This document shows positions 36,583 to 47,003 of a stretch of DNA of 64,000 bases, one piece after another; within the stretch, counting starts at the first letter, position 1; every line of letters begins with the position of its first letter. The translations under genes and the position numbers were made by a program. The notes under the pieces were generated by a model. That model searched no databases, was not told the DNA's origin, and saw nothing but the letters and a program-made list of their open reading frames with translations. The DNA lies in contig JAGRJY010000053.1 in assembly GCA_020442465.1 (NCBI GenBank), forward strand, positions 1 to 64,000. Direction: 5' to 3'. This DNA comes from Lysobacterales bacterium (GTDB lineage: Bacteria; Pseudomonadota; Gammaproteobacteria; Xanthomonadales; Xanthomonadaceae).

Positions 36583-37605
36583 ATGACCGCCCCCATCAAG
36601 CACTTCCTCAATACCCAGGATTGGACCCGCGCCGAGCTCGACGCGGTGCTCGATCTCGCCGCGAAGATGAAGCAGCACAAGCTCGGCGACCAGCTGGCCG
36701 GCAAGTCGATCGCACTGGTGTTCTTCAACAGCTCGCTGCGCACGCGGACCTCGTTCGAACTCGGCGCACACCAGCTCGGCGGCAAGGCGATCGTGCTGCA
36801 GCCCGGCAAGGATGCCTGGCCGATCGAATTCGAAGTGGGCAGCGTGATGGACGGCGAGGCCGAAGAGCACATCGCCGAGGTGGCGCAGGTACTGAGTCGC
36901 TACGTCGACATGATCGGCGTGCGCGCGTTTCCCAAGTTCCAGGACTGGTCGGTCGATCGCGAAGACCGCGTGCTGAAGGGCTTCGCACGCTATGCCACCG
37001 TGCCGGTGATCAATCTCGAAACCATCACCCATCCGTGCCAGGAGCTGGCGCACGCGCTGGCGCTGCGTGAGCGCTTCGGCGCCGACCTGCGTGGCCGCAA
37101 GTACGTGTTGACCTGGACCTACCACCCCAAGCCGTTGAACACGGCGGTCGCCAACTCGGCGCTCACCATCGCGACGCGGCTGGGCATGGATGTCACCCTG
37201 CTGTGCCCGACGCCTGACTACGTGCTCGATGAACGCTACATGGACTGGGCCGAAGCGAACGTCGCCGAATCCGGCGGCTCGCTCACCGTCTCGCACGACA
37301 TCGAGTCGGCCTACCGCGATGCCGACGTGGTCTATGCGAAGAGCTGGGGTGCCATTCCGTTCTTCGGACGCTGGGACGAGGAAAAGCCGATCCGTGAAGC
37401 GCATCGGCACTTCATGGTCGACAGCGCCAAGATGGCCCTGACGCGCAACGGCGTGTTCAGTCACTGCCTGCCCCTGCGCCGCAACGTCAAGGCGACCGAC
37501 GAAGTGATGGATTCACCCGCCTGCATCGCCATCGACGAGGCCGAGAACCGTCTGCACGTGCAGAAAGCGGTCATGGCGAAACTGATGCGGAGCCGGGACG
37601 CCTAG
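36583..37605 (+). CDS. argF': N-acetylornithine carbamoyltransferase
   Basis: This 340-residue cytoplasmic enzyme makes N-acetylcitrulline from N-acetylornithine and carbamoyl phosphate, the variant route known in Xanthomonas. [15 protein letters not shown] is the carbamoyl-phosphate loop in the acetylornithine-type form (ordinary ornithine enzymes have STRT), and [18 protein letters not shown] and [13 protein letters not shown] complete the active site. The neighbouring M20 deacetylase would then release citrulline. It is the first gene of the operon, behind the predicted leader and terminator, and argG follows after 65 bases. Confidence 0.93.
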   Translation: MTAPIKHFLNTQDWTRAELDAVLDLAAKMKQHKLGDQLAGKSIALVFFNSSLRTRTSFELGAHQLGGKAIVLQPGKDAWPIEFEVGSVMDGEAEEHIAEVAQVLSRYVDMIGVRAFPKFQDWSVDREDRVLKGFARYATVPVINLETITHPCQELAHALALRERFGADLRGRKYVLTWTYHPKPLNTAVANSALTIATRLGMDVTLLCPTPDYVLDERYMDWAEANVAESGGSLTVSHDIESAYRDADVVYAKSWGAIPFFGRWDEEKPIREAHRHFMVDSAKMALTRNGVFSHCLPLRRNVKATDEVMDSPACIAIDEAENRLHVQKAVMAKLMRSRDA

Positions 37606-37670
37606 ACCCGGACGACGAAATCCGTCGCGGCACGCAACCTCTGACATCCCATTCAAACCGGAAACACCTG

Positions 37671-38933
37671 ATGACCACGCAGCCTGCTTCTTCGAGCCCC
37701 GAACCCCGGGCCCCGAGTCCCGACAAGACGGACGTGGTGCTCGCTTTCTCCGGCGGCCTCGACACCAGTTTCTGCATCCCCTGGCTGCAGGAACGCGGCT
37801 ACCGCGTGCACACCGTGTTTGCCGACACCGGTGGCGTCGATGCCGAGGAGCGGGCCTACATCGAGGCACGCGCGACCGAACTCGGCGTGGCCAGTCATCA
37901 GACCGTCGACGGACGCGAGGCGATCTGGAATGGCTTCGTCAAGCCCTTCGTGTGGGCGGGCGAGGGTTACCAGGGCCAGTATCCGCTGCTGGTGTCCGAC
38001 CGCTACCTGATCGTCGAGGCCAGCCTGCAACGTGCGCGCGAGCTGGGTACCAACGTCATCGCCCACGGCTGCACCGGCATGGGCAACGACCAGGTGCGCT
38101 TCGACCTGGCGATCAAGGCCAAGGGTGGCTACCGGATCATCGCGCCGATTCGCGAGATCCAGAAGGAGCACACGCAGACCCGCGCGTACGAGCAGAAGTA
38201 CCTCGAGGAACGCGGCTTCCAGGTGCGCAGCAAGCAGCAGCAGTACACGATCAACGAGAACCTGCTGGGCGTGACGCTGTCGGGTGCCGAGATCGATCGC
38301 TGGGAGGCACCGGGCGAAGGCGCGCGCGGCTGGTGTGCGCCGCGGGCCCAATGGCCGGCCGACGCCCTGCAGGTGCGTATCGGTTTCGAGCAGGGTGAAG
38401 CAGTGAGCCTGGACGGCGAGGCGCTGCCAGGGGCAGAGATTCTTGCCCGACTGAACAGGTCGTTGGCGCGCTATGGCGTCGGTCGCGGCATGTACACCGG
38501 CGACACCACCATCGGCCTGAAGGGTCGCATCGTCTACGAGGCACCGGGCTTGACCGCGCTGCTCGTCGCCCACCGCGCGCTCGAGGAGGCGGTGATGTCG
38601 AAACAGCAGAACCGTTTCAAGCCTGAAGTCGGGCGCAAGTGGGTGGAGCTGGTGTACGAGGGTTTCTTCAATGATCCGCTGAAGACCGACATCGAGGCCT
38701 ATCTGGCCAGCAGCCAGGCCATGGTCAACGGCGAGGTCGTGCTGGAGACCCAGGGCGCCACGGTGCAGGCCGTCGCCGTGCGCTCTCCGCACATCCTGCA
38801 CAGCAAGGGCGCAACGTATGCCCAGTCGGCCGACTGGGGTGTCGAAGAGGCCGAGGGATTCATCCGACTGTTCGGCATGAGTTCGACGCTGTGGGCAGAG
38901 GTGAATACCGAGCGGGAGAGGGCGGGAGGGTAG
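37671..38933 (+). CDS. argG: Argininosuccinate synthase
   Basis: The 420-residue enzyme joins citrulline and aspartate with ATP hydrolysis to form argininosuccinate. [11 protein letters not shown] is the ATP pyrophosphatase P-loop, and [17 protein letters not shown] carries the citrulline/aspartate binding residues. An N-terminal extension rich in Ser and Pro (about 20 residues) precedes the catalytic core. It sits second in the arginine operon, 65 bases after argF'. About 190 bases of C-rich spacer separate it from argE'. Confidence 0.95.
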   Translation: MTTQPASSSPEPRAPSPDKTDVVLAFSGGLDTSFCIPWLQERGYRVHTVFADTGGVDAEERAYIEARATELGVASHQTVDGREAIWNGFVKPFVWAGEGYQGQYPLLVSDRYLIVEASLQRARELGTNVIAHGCTGMGNDQVRFDLAIKAKGGYRIIAPIREIQKEHTQTRAYEQKYLEERGFQVRSKQQQYTINENLLGVTLSGAEIDRWEAPGEGARGWCAPRAQWPADALQVRIGFEQGEAVSLDGEALPGAEILARLNRSLARYGVGRGMYTGDTTIGLKGRIVYEAPGLTALLVAHRALEEAVMSKQQNRFKPEVGRKWVELVYEGFFNDPLKTDIEAYLASSQAMVNGEVVLETQGATVQAVAVRSPHILHSKGATYAQSADWGVEEAEGFIRLFGMSSTLWAEVNTERERAGG

Positions 38934-38935
38934 TG

Positions 38936-39000
38936 GAGGTGCACGGTCTGGCGAAGCGCGATGACCCTGCAGCGGTCGACCGAAGCAGCTTGTGCACCTC
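38936..39000 (+). repeat. Inverted repeat after argG
   Basis: GAGGTGCAC at 38936-38944 and GTGCACCTC at 38992-39000 are perfect complements with 47 bases between them, starting three bases after the argG stop. There is no T-run behind, so it is not a standard intrinsic terminator. It could stabilise or process the transcript; a chance occurrence is possible. Confidence 0.35.
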
Positions 39001-39125
39001 GGTTACGCAACCCTGACCATCACCCTTGATCCGCCAAGCCCCTGCATCCGATACCCGCAGCCGAACCCAACCGAACACTGCTCCTGCGACGCACCTCCGA
39101 CCTCCCACCTCCAGATCCCCGCCTC

Positions 39126-40211
39126 ATGCTCCCAACCATCCTCCAGCACCTCGAACACCTCGTTGCCTTCGACACGCGCAACCCGCCGCGCGCGATCGGC
39201 ACCGACGGCATCTTCGACTACCTGCAAACGCAGCTGCCCGGATTCGCCTTCGATCTGCGCGATCACGGTGCGGGTGCGGTGTCCTTGCTGGCCAGGCGCG
39301 GCACGCCGACGCGTCTGATCAACGTGCATCTCGATACCGTGCCCGACTCGCCGAACTGGACCGCTGACCCGCACGTGCTGCGGGTGACCGACGACCGCGC
39401 CATCGGTCTGGGTGCCTGCGACATCAAGGGCGCAGCCGCCGCCTTGCTCAGCGTCGTCGGCGAGACCGACGGCGACATCGGCCTGCTCTTCAGCAGCGAC
39501 GAGGAAGCCAACGACGCCCGCTGCATCGACGCCTTCCTGAAGACACCGCACGGGTTCGAAGCGGTGTTCGTGGCCGAACCCACCCGCTGCGAAGCGGTGC
39601 TCGCGCATCGCGGCATCAGCGCTTCGGTGGTCCGCTTCAAGGGCGAAGCCGGTCATGCCTCGGGGGCGCGTGCGCGACACGCGAGCGCCGTGCACGCCGC
39701 GATGCGCTGGGGTGCCGCGGCGCTCGAGCACGCTGCCAGCTTCGACGCGCAGCGGTTTGGCGGACTGACCGGATTGCGCTTCAACATCGGCCGCGTCGAA
39801 GGTGGCATCAAGGCGAACGTGATCGCACCCGAGTGCGAAGTGCGGTTCGGCTTTCGACCGCTGCCGTCGATGTCGATCGACCAGCTGCATGCCGAGTGGC
39901 GCGCGTTGGCCGACGGAGAACGATTGCACGGCTACCTCGAGACCTTTCGCGGCCCGGCGCTGCCGTCCGGCGACATCGACGAGGCCGAGCGGCGCCGACT
40001 AGCGGCCCGCGACCTGGCCGATGACCTCGAGATTCCGGTCGGTCAGGCGGTGGACTTCTGGACCGAGGCTTCGCTGTTCTCGGCCGCCGGCCTCACCGCC
40101 ATGGTGATGGGCCCGGGCGACATCGCCCAGGCACATACCGCGGACGAGTGGGTGGCGCTGGAGCAGTTGGTGACCGCGGCCGAACGCTATCGAAGGCTGA
40201 TGGCTTGCTGA
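39126..40211 (+). CDS. argE': N-acetylcitrulline (acetylornithine-type) deacetylase, M20 family
   Basis: The 361-residue M20 metallopeptidase-fold enzyme shows the metal ligands in order: HLDTVP, GACDIKGAAAALL, SSDEEAND with the catalytic Glu, and FVAEPTRCEAVLAHRG. The dimerisation domain follows (GHASGARARHASAVHA). In this operon, next to argF', the expected substrate is N-acetylcitrulline, giving citrulline for argG. By sequence alone it could also deacetylate acetylornithine. Cytoplasmic; third gene of the operon. Confidence 0.9.
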   Translation: MLPTILQHLEHLVAFDTRNPPRAIGTDGIFDYLQTQLPGFAFDLRDHGAGAVSLLARRGTPTRLINVHLDTVPDSPNWTADPHVLRVTDDRAIGLGACDIKGAAAALLSVVGETDGDIGLLFSSDEEANDARCIDAFLKTPHGFEAVFVAEPTRCEAVLAHRGISASVVRFKGEAGHASGARARHASAVHAAMRWGAAALEHAASFDAQRFGGLTGLRFNIGRVEGGIKANVIAPECEVRFGFRPLPSMSIDQLHAEWRALADGERLHGYLETFRGPALPSGDIDEAERRRLAARDLADDLEIPVGQAVDFWTEASLFSAAGLTAMVMGPGDIAQAHTADEWVALEQLVTAAERYRRLMAC

Positions 40212-40300
40212 GAGGAGGAAGGTGGGTCGCGGGGGCGCAGGGTCTGGCGTCGCGCGGAGAACCCGGGTCTTTCGACGGAAACGGATCATTCGCCCCGACT

Positions 40301-40402
40301 ACTCATCCCTGAACCCTCACCCGTACCACTCAAGATCCGAAGCCGGACCCTTCCCGAATCCGCTCCCGCTGCCTACCTCCCAATCCCCAGACTCCAACCC
40401 CC
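40301..40402 (+). other. C-rich, G-poor spacer before argB; possible Rho-binding region
   Basis: Of 102 bases, 52 are C and only 12 are G (counted by hand). The spacer before argE' is similar (39061-39120: 32 C and 8 G in 60). Long unstructured C-rich, G-poor RNA is what Rho binds, so these may allow Rho-dependent termination when translation is poor. The motif string (CCCGAATCC-, CCCAATCCCC-) also resembles short repeats often seen in non-coding DNA of this order. Confidence 0.35.
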
Positions 40403-41713
40403 ATGTCCAAAGAACTCCGCCCCACCATCGTTCGCCTGCTGTCCAACATGGCCAGCGCGAAAGAGATCCAGCAGTACCTGAAGCGCTTCTCTCAGGTGGA
40501 TGCCGAACGCTTCGCCGTGGTCAAGGTCGGCGGTGCGATCCTGCGCGACGATCTGGACGCCCTGGTGAGTTCGCTGTCGTTCCTGCAGCAGGTCGGGCTG
40601 ACGCCGATCGTGCTGCATGGCGCCGGCCCGCAGCTCGACGAGGAGATGACCGCTGCCGGCATCACCAAACAGACCCGCGACGGCCTGCGCGTGACCACGC
40701 CGGATGTGCTGGCGGTAGTGCGCAAGGTGTTCCAGCAGGAGAACCTGAAGCTGGTCGAGGCGCTGCAGATGAGCGGCGTGCGTGCGACGTCGATCCAGTC
40801 CGGCGTGTTCGAGTGCGATCTGCTCGGCAAGCGCAAGTACGGCCTGGTCGGCAAGGTCGCCAAGGTCGAGACGCAGCCGATCCTGGCGGCGATACGCGCC
40901 GAGTCGATCCCGGTGATCGCCTCGCTGGGCGAAACGCGCTCGGGACAGATCCTCAACGTCAACGCCGACTGGGCGGCGAACGAGCTGGTCAAGACCCTGC
41001 AGCCGTACAAGATCATTTTCCTTACCGGTACCGGCGGACTGCTGGACGGCGAGGGTAGGGTGATCGACTCGATCAACCTCAGCACCGAATACGCGGCGCT
41101 GAAGAACCAGCCGTGGCTGCACTCGGGCATGCGGGTGAAGATCGAGCAGATCCACGACCTGCTGATGCAGCTGCCGCCGTCGTCGTCGGTGTCGATCACG
41201 CGCCCGGACGAGCTGGCCAAGGAACTGTTCACCCATCGTGGTTCGGGCACCCTGGTTCGGCGCGGCGAGCGCATCCGCTGCGTCACCCGCTGGAAGCAGC
41301 TCAATCTCGAGCGCATGCGCCAGCTGATCGAGTCCGGGTTCGGCCGCAAGCTCTCCGCGGACTACTTCGAGAAGACTCGCCCGCATCGCATCTACGTCAG
41401 TGAGCACTACCGCGCGGCGCTGATCATCACCATGGAAGATGGTCTGCCGCACCTCGACAAGTTCGCGGTCAGCGATGACGCGCAGGGCGAAGGACTGGGG
41501 CGTGCCGCCTGGCAGGTCATGCGCGCCGAGCACCCGCAGCTGTTCTGGCGCTCGCGGCCGGGCAATGCCATCAATGAGTTCTATCTTTCCGAATCGGATG
41601 GACACATGAAGGGCGAGCGCTGGAACGTGTTCTGGTACGGACTCGAGTCCTTCGAGCAGGTGCAGTACGCCGTCGACCACTGCCGGGCGCGCCCGGCCAC
41701 CCTGAAGGGCTGA
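40403..41713 (+). CDS. argB: Bifunctional acetylglutamate kinase / N-acetylglutamate synthase
   Basis: The 436-residue protein has an amino-acid kinase domain (about 35-285; [31 protein letters not shown]) and a C-terminal GNAT-like domain (about 290-436; [33 protein letters not shown]). This is the NAGS-K fusion known from Xanthomonadales and resembling the animal enzyme. It would perform the first two steps of arginine synthesis: acetylating glutamate, then phosphorylating the product. A fusion of this type explains why no separate argA is seen. argC follows after two bases. Confidence 0.93.
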   Translation: MSKELRPTIVRLLSNMASAKEIQQYLKRFSQVDAERFAVVKVGGAILRDDLDALVSSLSFLQQVGLTPIVLHGAGPQLDEEMTAAGITKQTRDGLRVTTPDVLAVVRKVFQQENLKLVEALQMSGVRATSIQSGVFECDLLGKRKYGLVGKVAKVETQPILAAIRAESIPVIASLGETRSGQILNVNADWAANELVKTLQPYKIIFLTGTGGLLDGEGRVIDSINLSTEYAALKNQPWLHSGMRVKIEQIHDLLMQLPPSSSVSITRPDELAKELFTHRGSGTLVRRGERIRCVTRWKQLNLERMRQLIESGFGRKLSADYFEKTRPHRIYVSEHYRAALIITMEDGLPHLDKFAVSDDAQGEGLGRAAWQVMRAEHPQLFWRSRPGNAINEFYLSESDGHMKGERWNVFWYGLESFEQVQYAVDHCRARPATLKG

Positions 41714-41715
41714 GG

Positions 41716-42669
41716 ATGAGCGAGCGACGCTTCAAGCTGGGACTGGTCGGCGCGCGCGGCTACGTCGGCGCCGAGCTGGTCAAGTTGCTGGTGACGCATC
41801 CCATGATCTCGCTGGACTTCGTGTCCTCGCGCGAGTGGGCGGGCATGCCGCTGTGTGCACAGTGGCCGTGGTACCCGCACAGCAAGCGCTTCGTCGCTTT
41901 GGATGCCGAGGCCGTGGCGTCGAGCGATGCGCAGATCATCGTGCTGGCCATGCCGAATGGCGCGGCCAAGGACTACGTCGCGGCCATCGAGCGGCTCGCG
42001 CCCGACAAGCTCATCGTCGACCTGTCGGCCGACTATCGATTCGACGACGACTGGTTCTACGGCCTGCCCGAGCACACGCGCGATCGGTACGCGGGGCAGC
42101 GGCGGATCAGCAATCCGGGCTGCTACGCGACGGCGATGCAGCTGCTGCTCGCGCCGCTGGCCGACGTGCTGCACGGCCCGGCACAGTGTTTTGGCGTCAG
42201 CGGCTACTCCGGGGCGGGCACCTCGCCCTCGGACAAGAACAATCCGGCAAAACTGCACGACAACCTCATTCCCTACAGCCTGGTCGGACACATTCACGAG
42301 CGTGAAGTGAGTCGGCACACGCATGCCGTGCAGTTCATGCCGCACGTTGCCGCACACTTTCGTGGACTGACGATCACCGCGAACATGACGCTGGCCGACG
42401 CCATGGATCGCGATGCGGTGCAGGCGCGCTATCGCGAGGCCTATGCCGGCGAGCCGCTGATCGCGCTGCAGGACGAAGCGCCCTGGGTTTCCACAGTGGC
42501 CGGCCGGCACGGCGCACATCTCGGTGGCTTCACCGCGGATGCGTCCGGCGAGCGATGGGTGGGCGTTTGCGTACTCGACAACCTGCTCAAGGGCGCGGCC
42601 ACCCAGGCGCTGCAGAACATCCATCTGGCGCTCGGTATCGACGAACTGACGGGAATTCCGCATGACTGA
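41716..42669 (+). CDS. argC: N-acetyl-gamma-glutamyl-phosphate reductase
   Basis: The 317-residue enzyme reduces N-acetylglutamyl phosphate to the semialdehyde with [22 protein letters not shown] is the nucleotide-binding loop and [15 protein letters not shown] contains the catalytic cysteine; the later [17 protein letters not shown] holds the general-base histidine region. The start lies two bases after argB and the end overlaps argH by eight bases, so translation is probably coupled. Confidence 0.95.
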   Translation: MSERRFKLGLVGARGYVGAELVKLLVTHPMISLDFVSSREWAGMPLCAQWPWYPHSKRFVALDAEAVASSDAQIIVLAMPNGAAKDYVAAIERLAPDKLIVDLSADYRFDDDWFYGLPEHTRDRYAGQRRISNPGCYATAMQLLLAPLADVLHGPAQCFGVSGYSGAGTSPSDKNNPAKLHDNLIPYSLVGHIHEREVSRHTHAVQFMPHVAAHFRGLTITANMTLADAMDRDAVQARYREAYAGEPLIALQDEAPWVSTVAGRHGAHLGGFTADASGERWVGVCVLDNLLKGAATQALQNIHLALGIDELTGIPHD

Positions 42670-44008
42670 CGACAAGACGGCAGGCGAGGGCGGCCCTCTG
42701 CTGTGGCAGAAGGCCGGCGTGGCCATCGATCCGGCGGTGCAGCGATTTCTCGCCGGCGAAGACGTACTGCTCGACCGCCAGCTGATCGCCTACGACATCC
42801 AGGCCAGCCGCGCGCACGCGGAAGGCCTGGCCCGGGTCGGCATTCTCAGTGAAACCGAGTGTTCATCGATCGCCGATGCTCTCGACGACCTCAAGGGTGC
42901 GATCGCCTCGGGCAGATTCGTGCTCGACGATCGCTTCGAAGACATGCACTCGGCGATCGAGTCGTTCCTCATCGACAAGCTGGGTGACGTCGGGCGCAAG
43001 ATCCACACCGGGCGCTCGCGCAACGACCAGGTGCTGGTGGCGTCACGGCTCTGGCTGCGCGATCAGCTCGCTCGCCTGCTCGCGGTGAACCGATCGATCG
43101 CCTCGGTGGCGCTGATGCGCGCCGATCTCGACATGGCCTTGCCGTTGCCGGGCTACACGCATCTGCAGCGCGCGATGGTGTCCAGCGCCGGCATGTGGTG
43201 GGCCGGATGGGCCGAGTCTTTCATTGACGACGCGTGGCTGGCGCGCGACACCCTGGCGTGGGTCGACGCGAATCCGCTCGGATCGGCGTCGGGATTCGGC
43301 GTCAACCTGGCGCTGGACCGCGACTACACCACCGAGGCGCTCGGCTTCTCGCGCCTGCAGGTCAGCGCGACCTACGCCCAGCTCTCGCGTGGCAAGTTCG
43401 AACTGCAGGCGCTGGCGGCGCTGTCGCAGGCCCTGCTCGACTTGCGCCGACTGGCCTGGGACCTGAGTCTGTTCCTCAGCGCCGAATACGGCTTCGTCAG
43501 ACTGCCGGCGCAGTACACCACTGGCAGTTCCCTCATGCCGAACAAGCGCAATCCCGACCTGGTCGAATTGCTGCGCGCCAGCCATGCCGTGGTCGTTGGA
43601 GCGCAAAGCGAGCTGCAGGCCTTGCTGAGTCTGCCCTCCGGATATCACCGCGACCTGCAGTTCAGCAAGGGCCCGGTGTTGCGGGCGATGCAGCACGGTC
43701 TGGCCGCGCTGGAACTGGTCCCCAAGCTGCTGGAGTCGCTGGCGTGGAAGCAGGAGGCCATGCGCACCGCCATCGACGAGGGCATGTACGCCACCGATGT
43801 AGCCATGGACCTCGCCGCCTCCGGTGTGCCGTTTCGCGAGGCCTATCGTCGCGCCGCCGAGTCGTCCACCGATGCGCACGCCGCGCAGCGTACGCCGGAA
43901 GACAGCCTCAAGGCGCGCGTGTCCGCCGGTGGCGCAGCCAACGCCTTGCTCGATCGGCTCTCCGAGCGCTTGCACGCCATCACCAACGCCGGATCACGAA
44001 CGAAGTAG
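42662..44008 (+). CDS. argH: Argininosuccinate lyase
   Basis: The 448-residue lyase splits argininosuccinate into arginine and fumarate. It carries [20 protein letters not shown], the GYTHLQRAM segment and the superfamily signature [13 protein letters not shown], where related proteins usually have IMPQKKNP. It overlaps argC by eight bases and ends the operon. In Xanthomonas the operon can continue with proB and proA, which are not here; a convergent gene follows instead. Confidence 0.95.
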   Translation: MTDDKTAGEGGPLLWQKAGVAIDPAVQRFLAGEDVLLDRQLIAYDIQASRAHAEGLARVGILSETECSSIADALDDLKGAIASGRFVLDDRFEDMHSAIESFLIDKLGDVGRKIHTGRSRNDQVLVASRLWLRDQLARLLAVNRSIASVALMRADLDMALPLPGYTHLQRAMVSSAGMWWAGWAESFIDDAWLARDTLAWVDANPLGSASGFGVNLALDRDYTTEALGFSRLQVSATYAQLSRGKFELQALAALSQALLDLRRLAWDLSLFLSAEYGFVRLPAQYTTGSSLMPNKRNPDLVELLRASHAVVVGAQSELQALLSLPSGYHRDLQFSKGPVLRAMQHGLAALELVPKLLESLAWKQEAMRTAIDEGMYATDVAMDLAASGVPFREAYRRAAESSTDAHAAQRTPEDSLKARVSAGGAANALLDRLSERLHAITNAGSRTK

Positions 44009-44140
44009 CGCGGGTGAGCAGGCGCGAAGTCACGTCCCGCCTGACACCGCATGCGCGACGGAGCTTGAGGAGCGAAGCGATCGGCTCGCCGGCCGACGTG
44101 CGTCGACGGCGAAGCGTGTCGCCGCAATAGACGCCGATCG

Positions 44141-46411
44141 TCAGCCGCGGAGTGCCTCGGCCACCCTTTGAACCACGCCGGACCAAGGCTCGTCGGGTTG
44201 CTGCCGGAACAGCCGCGCACTCGGGTACCAGGGCGTGGTGTCACCTTCCAGCGCCCAGCGCCAGTCGGCGTCGAAAGACAGCAGGATCCAAACAGGCAGA
44301 TTCATCGCGCCGGCCAGGTGCACGATGGCGGTGTCCACGGCGATCACCAGATCCATTTGGCGAAGAAAGGCCGCCGTCCGCGTGTAGCCTTCGATTTCAG
44401 GCTCGAGGTTGGTCGCGCCTAGCTGGCCCAGCTGCGCGATTTCGGCGCCGCTGACCGGAAACTGGAAACTGTAGAAGTCGATGCCCGGCACCTGCAGCAG
44501 AGGCGCCAGCGTGGCGAGATCGGTGGACCGGCGGTTGTTGTCCTTGTGCGTCACGCTGCCTGACCACACCACGCCGACGCGCCGTCCGCCTTCGCGCGCT
44601 TCGGGCAGACTGCGCACCTGCACGTGGTCGGGCACACGCACGTACGGGAAATCGGTGGGCACATCGGGGTCGAGCATGCCGAGGCAGGCGGGCAGGCTCA
44701 TCAGCGGCACGAACACGTCGAAGCGATCATTGGGGATGGTGCCCGGCGCGCGGCTTTCGTCCACGCCCTCCACGCGGGCAGCCAGCTCGCGGAGTTTTTC
44801 CGGGCCGACGTACACCAGCTCGCGGCAACGCGCACGGGCGTGCTTCAGATAGCGCCAGAAATGCATGTGGTCGCCGTTGCCCTGCTCGCTGTGGACCAGC
44901 AGCCGCTTGTCGGCGATGTCTTCGCCCTGCCACTGCGGTTGCTGGCAGCGGAACGGCGTGAAGCTGGGCAGCTGCCAACGCCACTGCCACTCTTGCCAGC
45001 CCTCGACGAAGCGCTGCAGCTTGAGCAGGATCACGCCGCGATTGAAATGCGCGAGCGGGAACTGCCGATCCACCGTGATTGCGCGCTCGAAGTACTGCAG
45101 GGCGGCGTCGTAGTCGAGCAGGCGGGAAGAAGCCAATCCCAAACTGTTCCAGGCTTCGGCGTTGTCCGGCTGTTCGGCGACGACGTCGCGCAGATGCGCC
45201 TGCGCTTCCCGCCATGCTTCCTGGTCGACCAGGCACACGCCGAGTTGATGCTTTGCCTGGGGATGATCGGGTCGTTCCTCGAGCACCTTGCGGTACAGCG
45301 CGGCGGCTTCGTCGAGCCGGCCGTCGGCATGTGCGCGGGTCGCCTCGGCAACCCGGTCCTGCACCGGATCGCCAGGTGCGACCAGCGCGAGCGCCTCGGT
45401 AGGCAGCTCGTAGGAACTCGCCAGCAGGGGAGAGTCCGCCTCGACCAGCGTGGGCGCGCGGCAGGGCAGCAGCTGCACGTCGAAGATCTCGCGCACATCG
45501 CCGATGAAATGCAGGAAGCCGACGACCTTGCCTTCTTCGATGTCCACCAGGTAGACCCCGCACTGGCGATCGGTGACCCGGCGCGTCAACGGCAGCCCGG
45601 CGAACACAGCGGTCTCGCGCACCTGCGACAGGCCGATCAGCGCGTAGCGATCAAAAAACGCCAGCCCGCGCGCGAAGCCTGGAACCTCTGCAATCACTTC
45701 GGGCCTGCCATCGGTGCCCAGCCGCATCAACGCGCCTTCGCCGGACGAGAGGAACCACAGGCGGTCGCGGTACCAGCGCGGCGAATGCGGCATGCACAAG
45801 CCATCCACGACCACCGAATCGTCGTCCAGGTCCATGATCTGGCCGCCGCCGGTCTTGTTGCTGCGCCAGCCACCGGGCTGGTCGGATCGCCCGAGCATGC
45901 TGACGTACCGGGGCTTGCCCTCGCGCATGCCCAGGCCGTTCAGATGGCAGCGATCGAGCAGGTCGTACTGGGTGATGAAGGGGGGCTTCCACTCCGGCAC
46001 CACGCTGCTGTCGGGCGCGAGCGTGCACAGGCAGGACATGCGCGTGTTGATCAGCCACAGGCGATCGGCGTCGTCGTAGGCCATTTCATGGATGTCGATA
46101 TCGCCGGTGACGTGCGCGCCGCGATACAGGTAGGCGGCGTCGTACTGTCCCTGCTCGATCTTGCGGCCGACCGCGGGCAGGTTGCGGTAGAACTCGATCC
46201 GGTGGGCGTCGCCCACGGTCAGCTTGAGCGCACCGTGCACGGCGATGCCCATCGGCTTGCGCATGCCGACGAAGTGGGTGTTCACGCCCTGAGTCTGCGG
46301 CCGGATCAGCAGGAGCTGACCCGCTTGGTACGTGGACACTGCCAGCGAGACGCCGGCCTGGCGCAGGAACTCGGCGAAACTGAGGGTGTGCTGGCTGGCG
46401 AAGGACTGCAT
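44141..46411 (-). CDS. TIGR03032-type domain + TPR + glycosyltransferase-like protein
   Basis: From the ATG at 46411 the protein has 756 residues. Part 1 (about 1-350) matches the TIGR03032 pattern: VSLAVSTYQAGQLLLI, MRKPMGIAVHG, HEMAYDDADRLWLINTRMSCLC, VVDGLCMPHSPRWYRDRLWFLSSGEG. Part 2 (about 360-500) is TPR repeats such as HPQAKHQLGVCLVDQEAWREA and AWNSLGLASSRLLDYDAAL. Part 3 (about 520-756) resembles the C-terminal region of TPR-linked glycosyltransferases (VGVVWSGS, DLVIAVDTAIVHLAGAM). It has no signal peptide. I infer a cytoplasmic sugar-transferring role, but no substrate can be named. It converges on the arginine operon. Confidence 0.75.
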   Translation of the reverse strand: MQSFASQHTLSFAEFLRQAGVSLAVSTYQAGQLLLIRPQTQGVNTHFVGMRKPMGIAVHGALKLTVGDAHRIEFYRNLPAVGRKIEQGQYDAAYLYRGAHVTGDIDIHEMAYDDADRLWLINTRMSCLCTLAPDSSVVPEWKPPFITQYDLLDRCHLNGLGMREGKPRYVSMLGRSDQPGGWRSNKTGGGQIMDLDDDSVVVDGLCMPHSPRWYRDRLWFLSSGEGALMRLGTDGRPEVIAEVPGFARGLAFFDRYALIGLSQVRETAVFAGLPLTRRVTDRQCGVYLVDIEEGKVVGFLHFIGDVREIFDVQLLPCRAPTLVEADSPLLASSYELPTEALALVAPGDPVQDRVAEATRAHADGRLDEAAALYRKVLEERPDHPQAKHQLGVCLVDQEAWREAQAHLRDVVAEQPDNAEAWNSLGLASSRLLDYDAALQYFERAITVDRQFPLAHFNRGVILLKLQRFVEGWQEWQWRWQLPSFTPFRCQQPQWQGEDIADKRLLVHSEQGNGDHMHFWRYLKHARARCRELVYVGPEKLRELAARVEGVDESRAPGTIPNDRFDVFVPLMSLPACLGMLDPDVPTDFPYVRVPDHVQVRSLPEAREGGRRVGVVWSGSVTHKDNNRRSTDLATLAPLLQVPGIDFYSFQFPVSGAEIAQLGQLGATNLEPEIEGYTRTAAFLRQMDLVIAVDTAIVHLAGAMNLPVWILLSFDADWRWALEGDTTPWYPSARLFRQQPDEPWSGVVQRVAEALRG

Positions 46412-47003
46412 GGATATCCGGCAGGGGCGCGTCGGTGCGGCAGCGTGCAAGGGTAATCGGAATGCACGCGTTTCCGCACGGACCGTTGGCCCTGCAGGGG
46501 TTGAAGCCCGGAGTCCGTTCCTCATCCCCGGTGACGTGGCGTGGGTCGCCGGGGAATGGGCCAGGTGGCGCTGGGCAGAGAGTCGCAGGGCCGGCCTCGG
46601 TGGGAGATCAGCATGCACAGCCGCGCTCTCGGGTGTTGCGCTGCCACATCCTCGCAGCCGTCGACATCGAATCGCCGCGAGCGTGTCGGAACCAGCCGCA
46701 TTCGGTGTGACGGCCGCATGGCCGACGTCGGCCGCCTCGTCGCTGAATATTCGTTCAGGCACCGAAGTGGAGCCGCACGCTATCCACCACCAAACAGCAC
46801 GTTACGTGACTCTTCTCGAATCATTCTGTGCGCATGACTTTGTGACGACCGCGTGAAGTCGCATCGGTGAATCGTCTGGATGAGTGGCGAGGGGCTTTCA
46901 GCTGCATCCATGACACGAAGATCGCACGTAGCGCGTGCTAGTCTGCGACGCGAGTGCGGACACGGGGAGCGGTCCGCTTCAAATACTCTGGGGAGAAGTT
47001 GCC
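46412..47003. other. Intergenic region between divergent genes
   Basis: These 592 bases separate the divergent TPR protein gene and the beta-helix gene. I find no convincing gene in either direction. TGC-TAGTCT at 46936-46944 resembles an extended -10 element about 60 bases before the beta-helix start, but no good -35 lies at the right distance, so I give it little weight. GGGGAGAAG just before 47004 is the ribosome binding site of the next gene. Confidence 0.4.

Noticed and set aside
44624..46456. 610-codon plus-strand open frame opposite the TPR protein gene
   Set aside because: The minus-strand protein has clear TIGR03032 and TPR features; the plus-strand translation has none.
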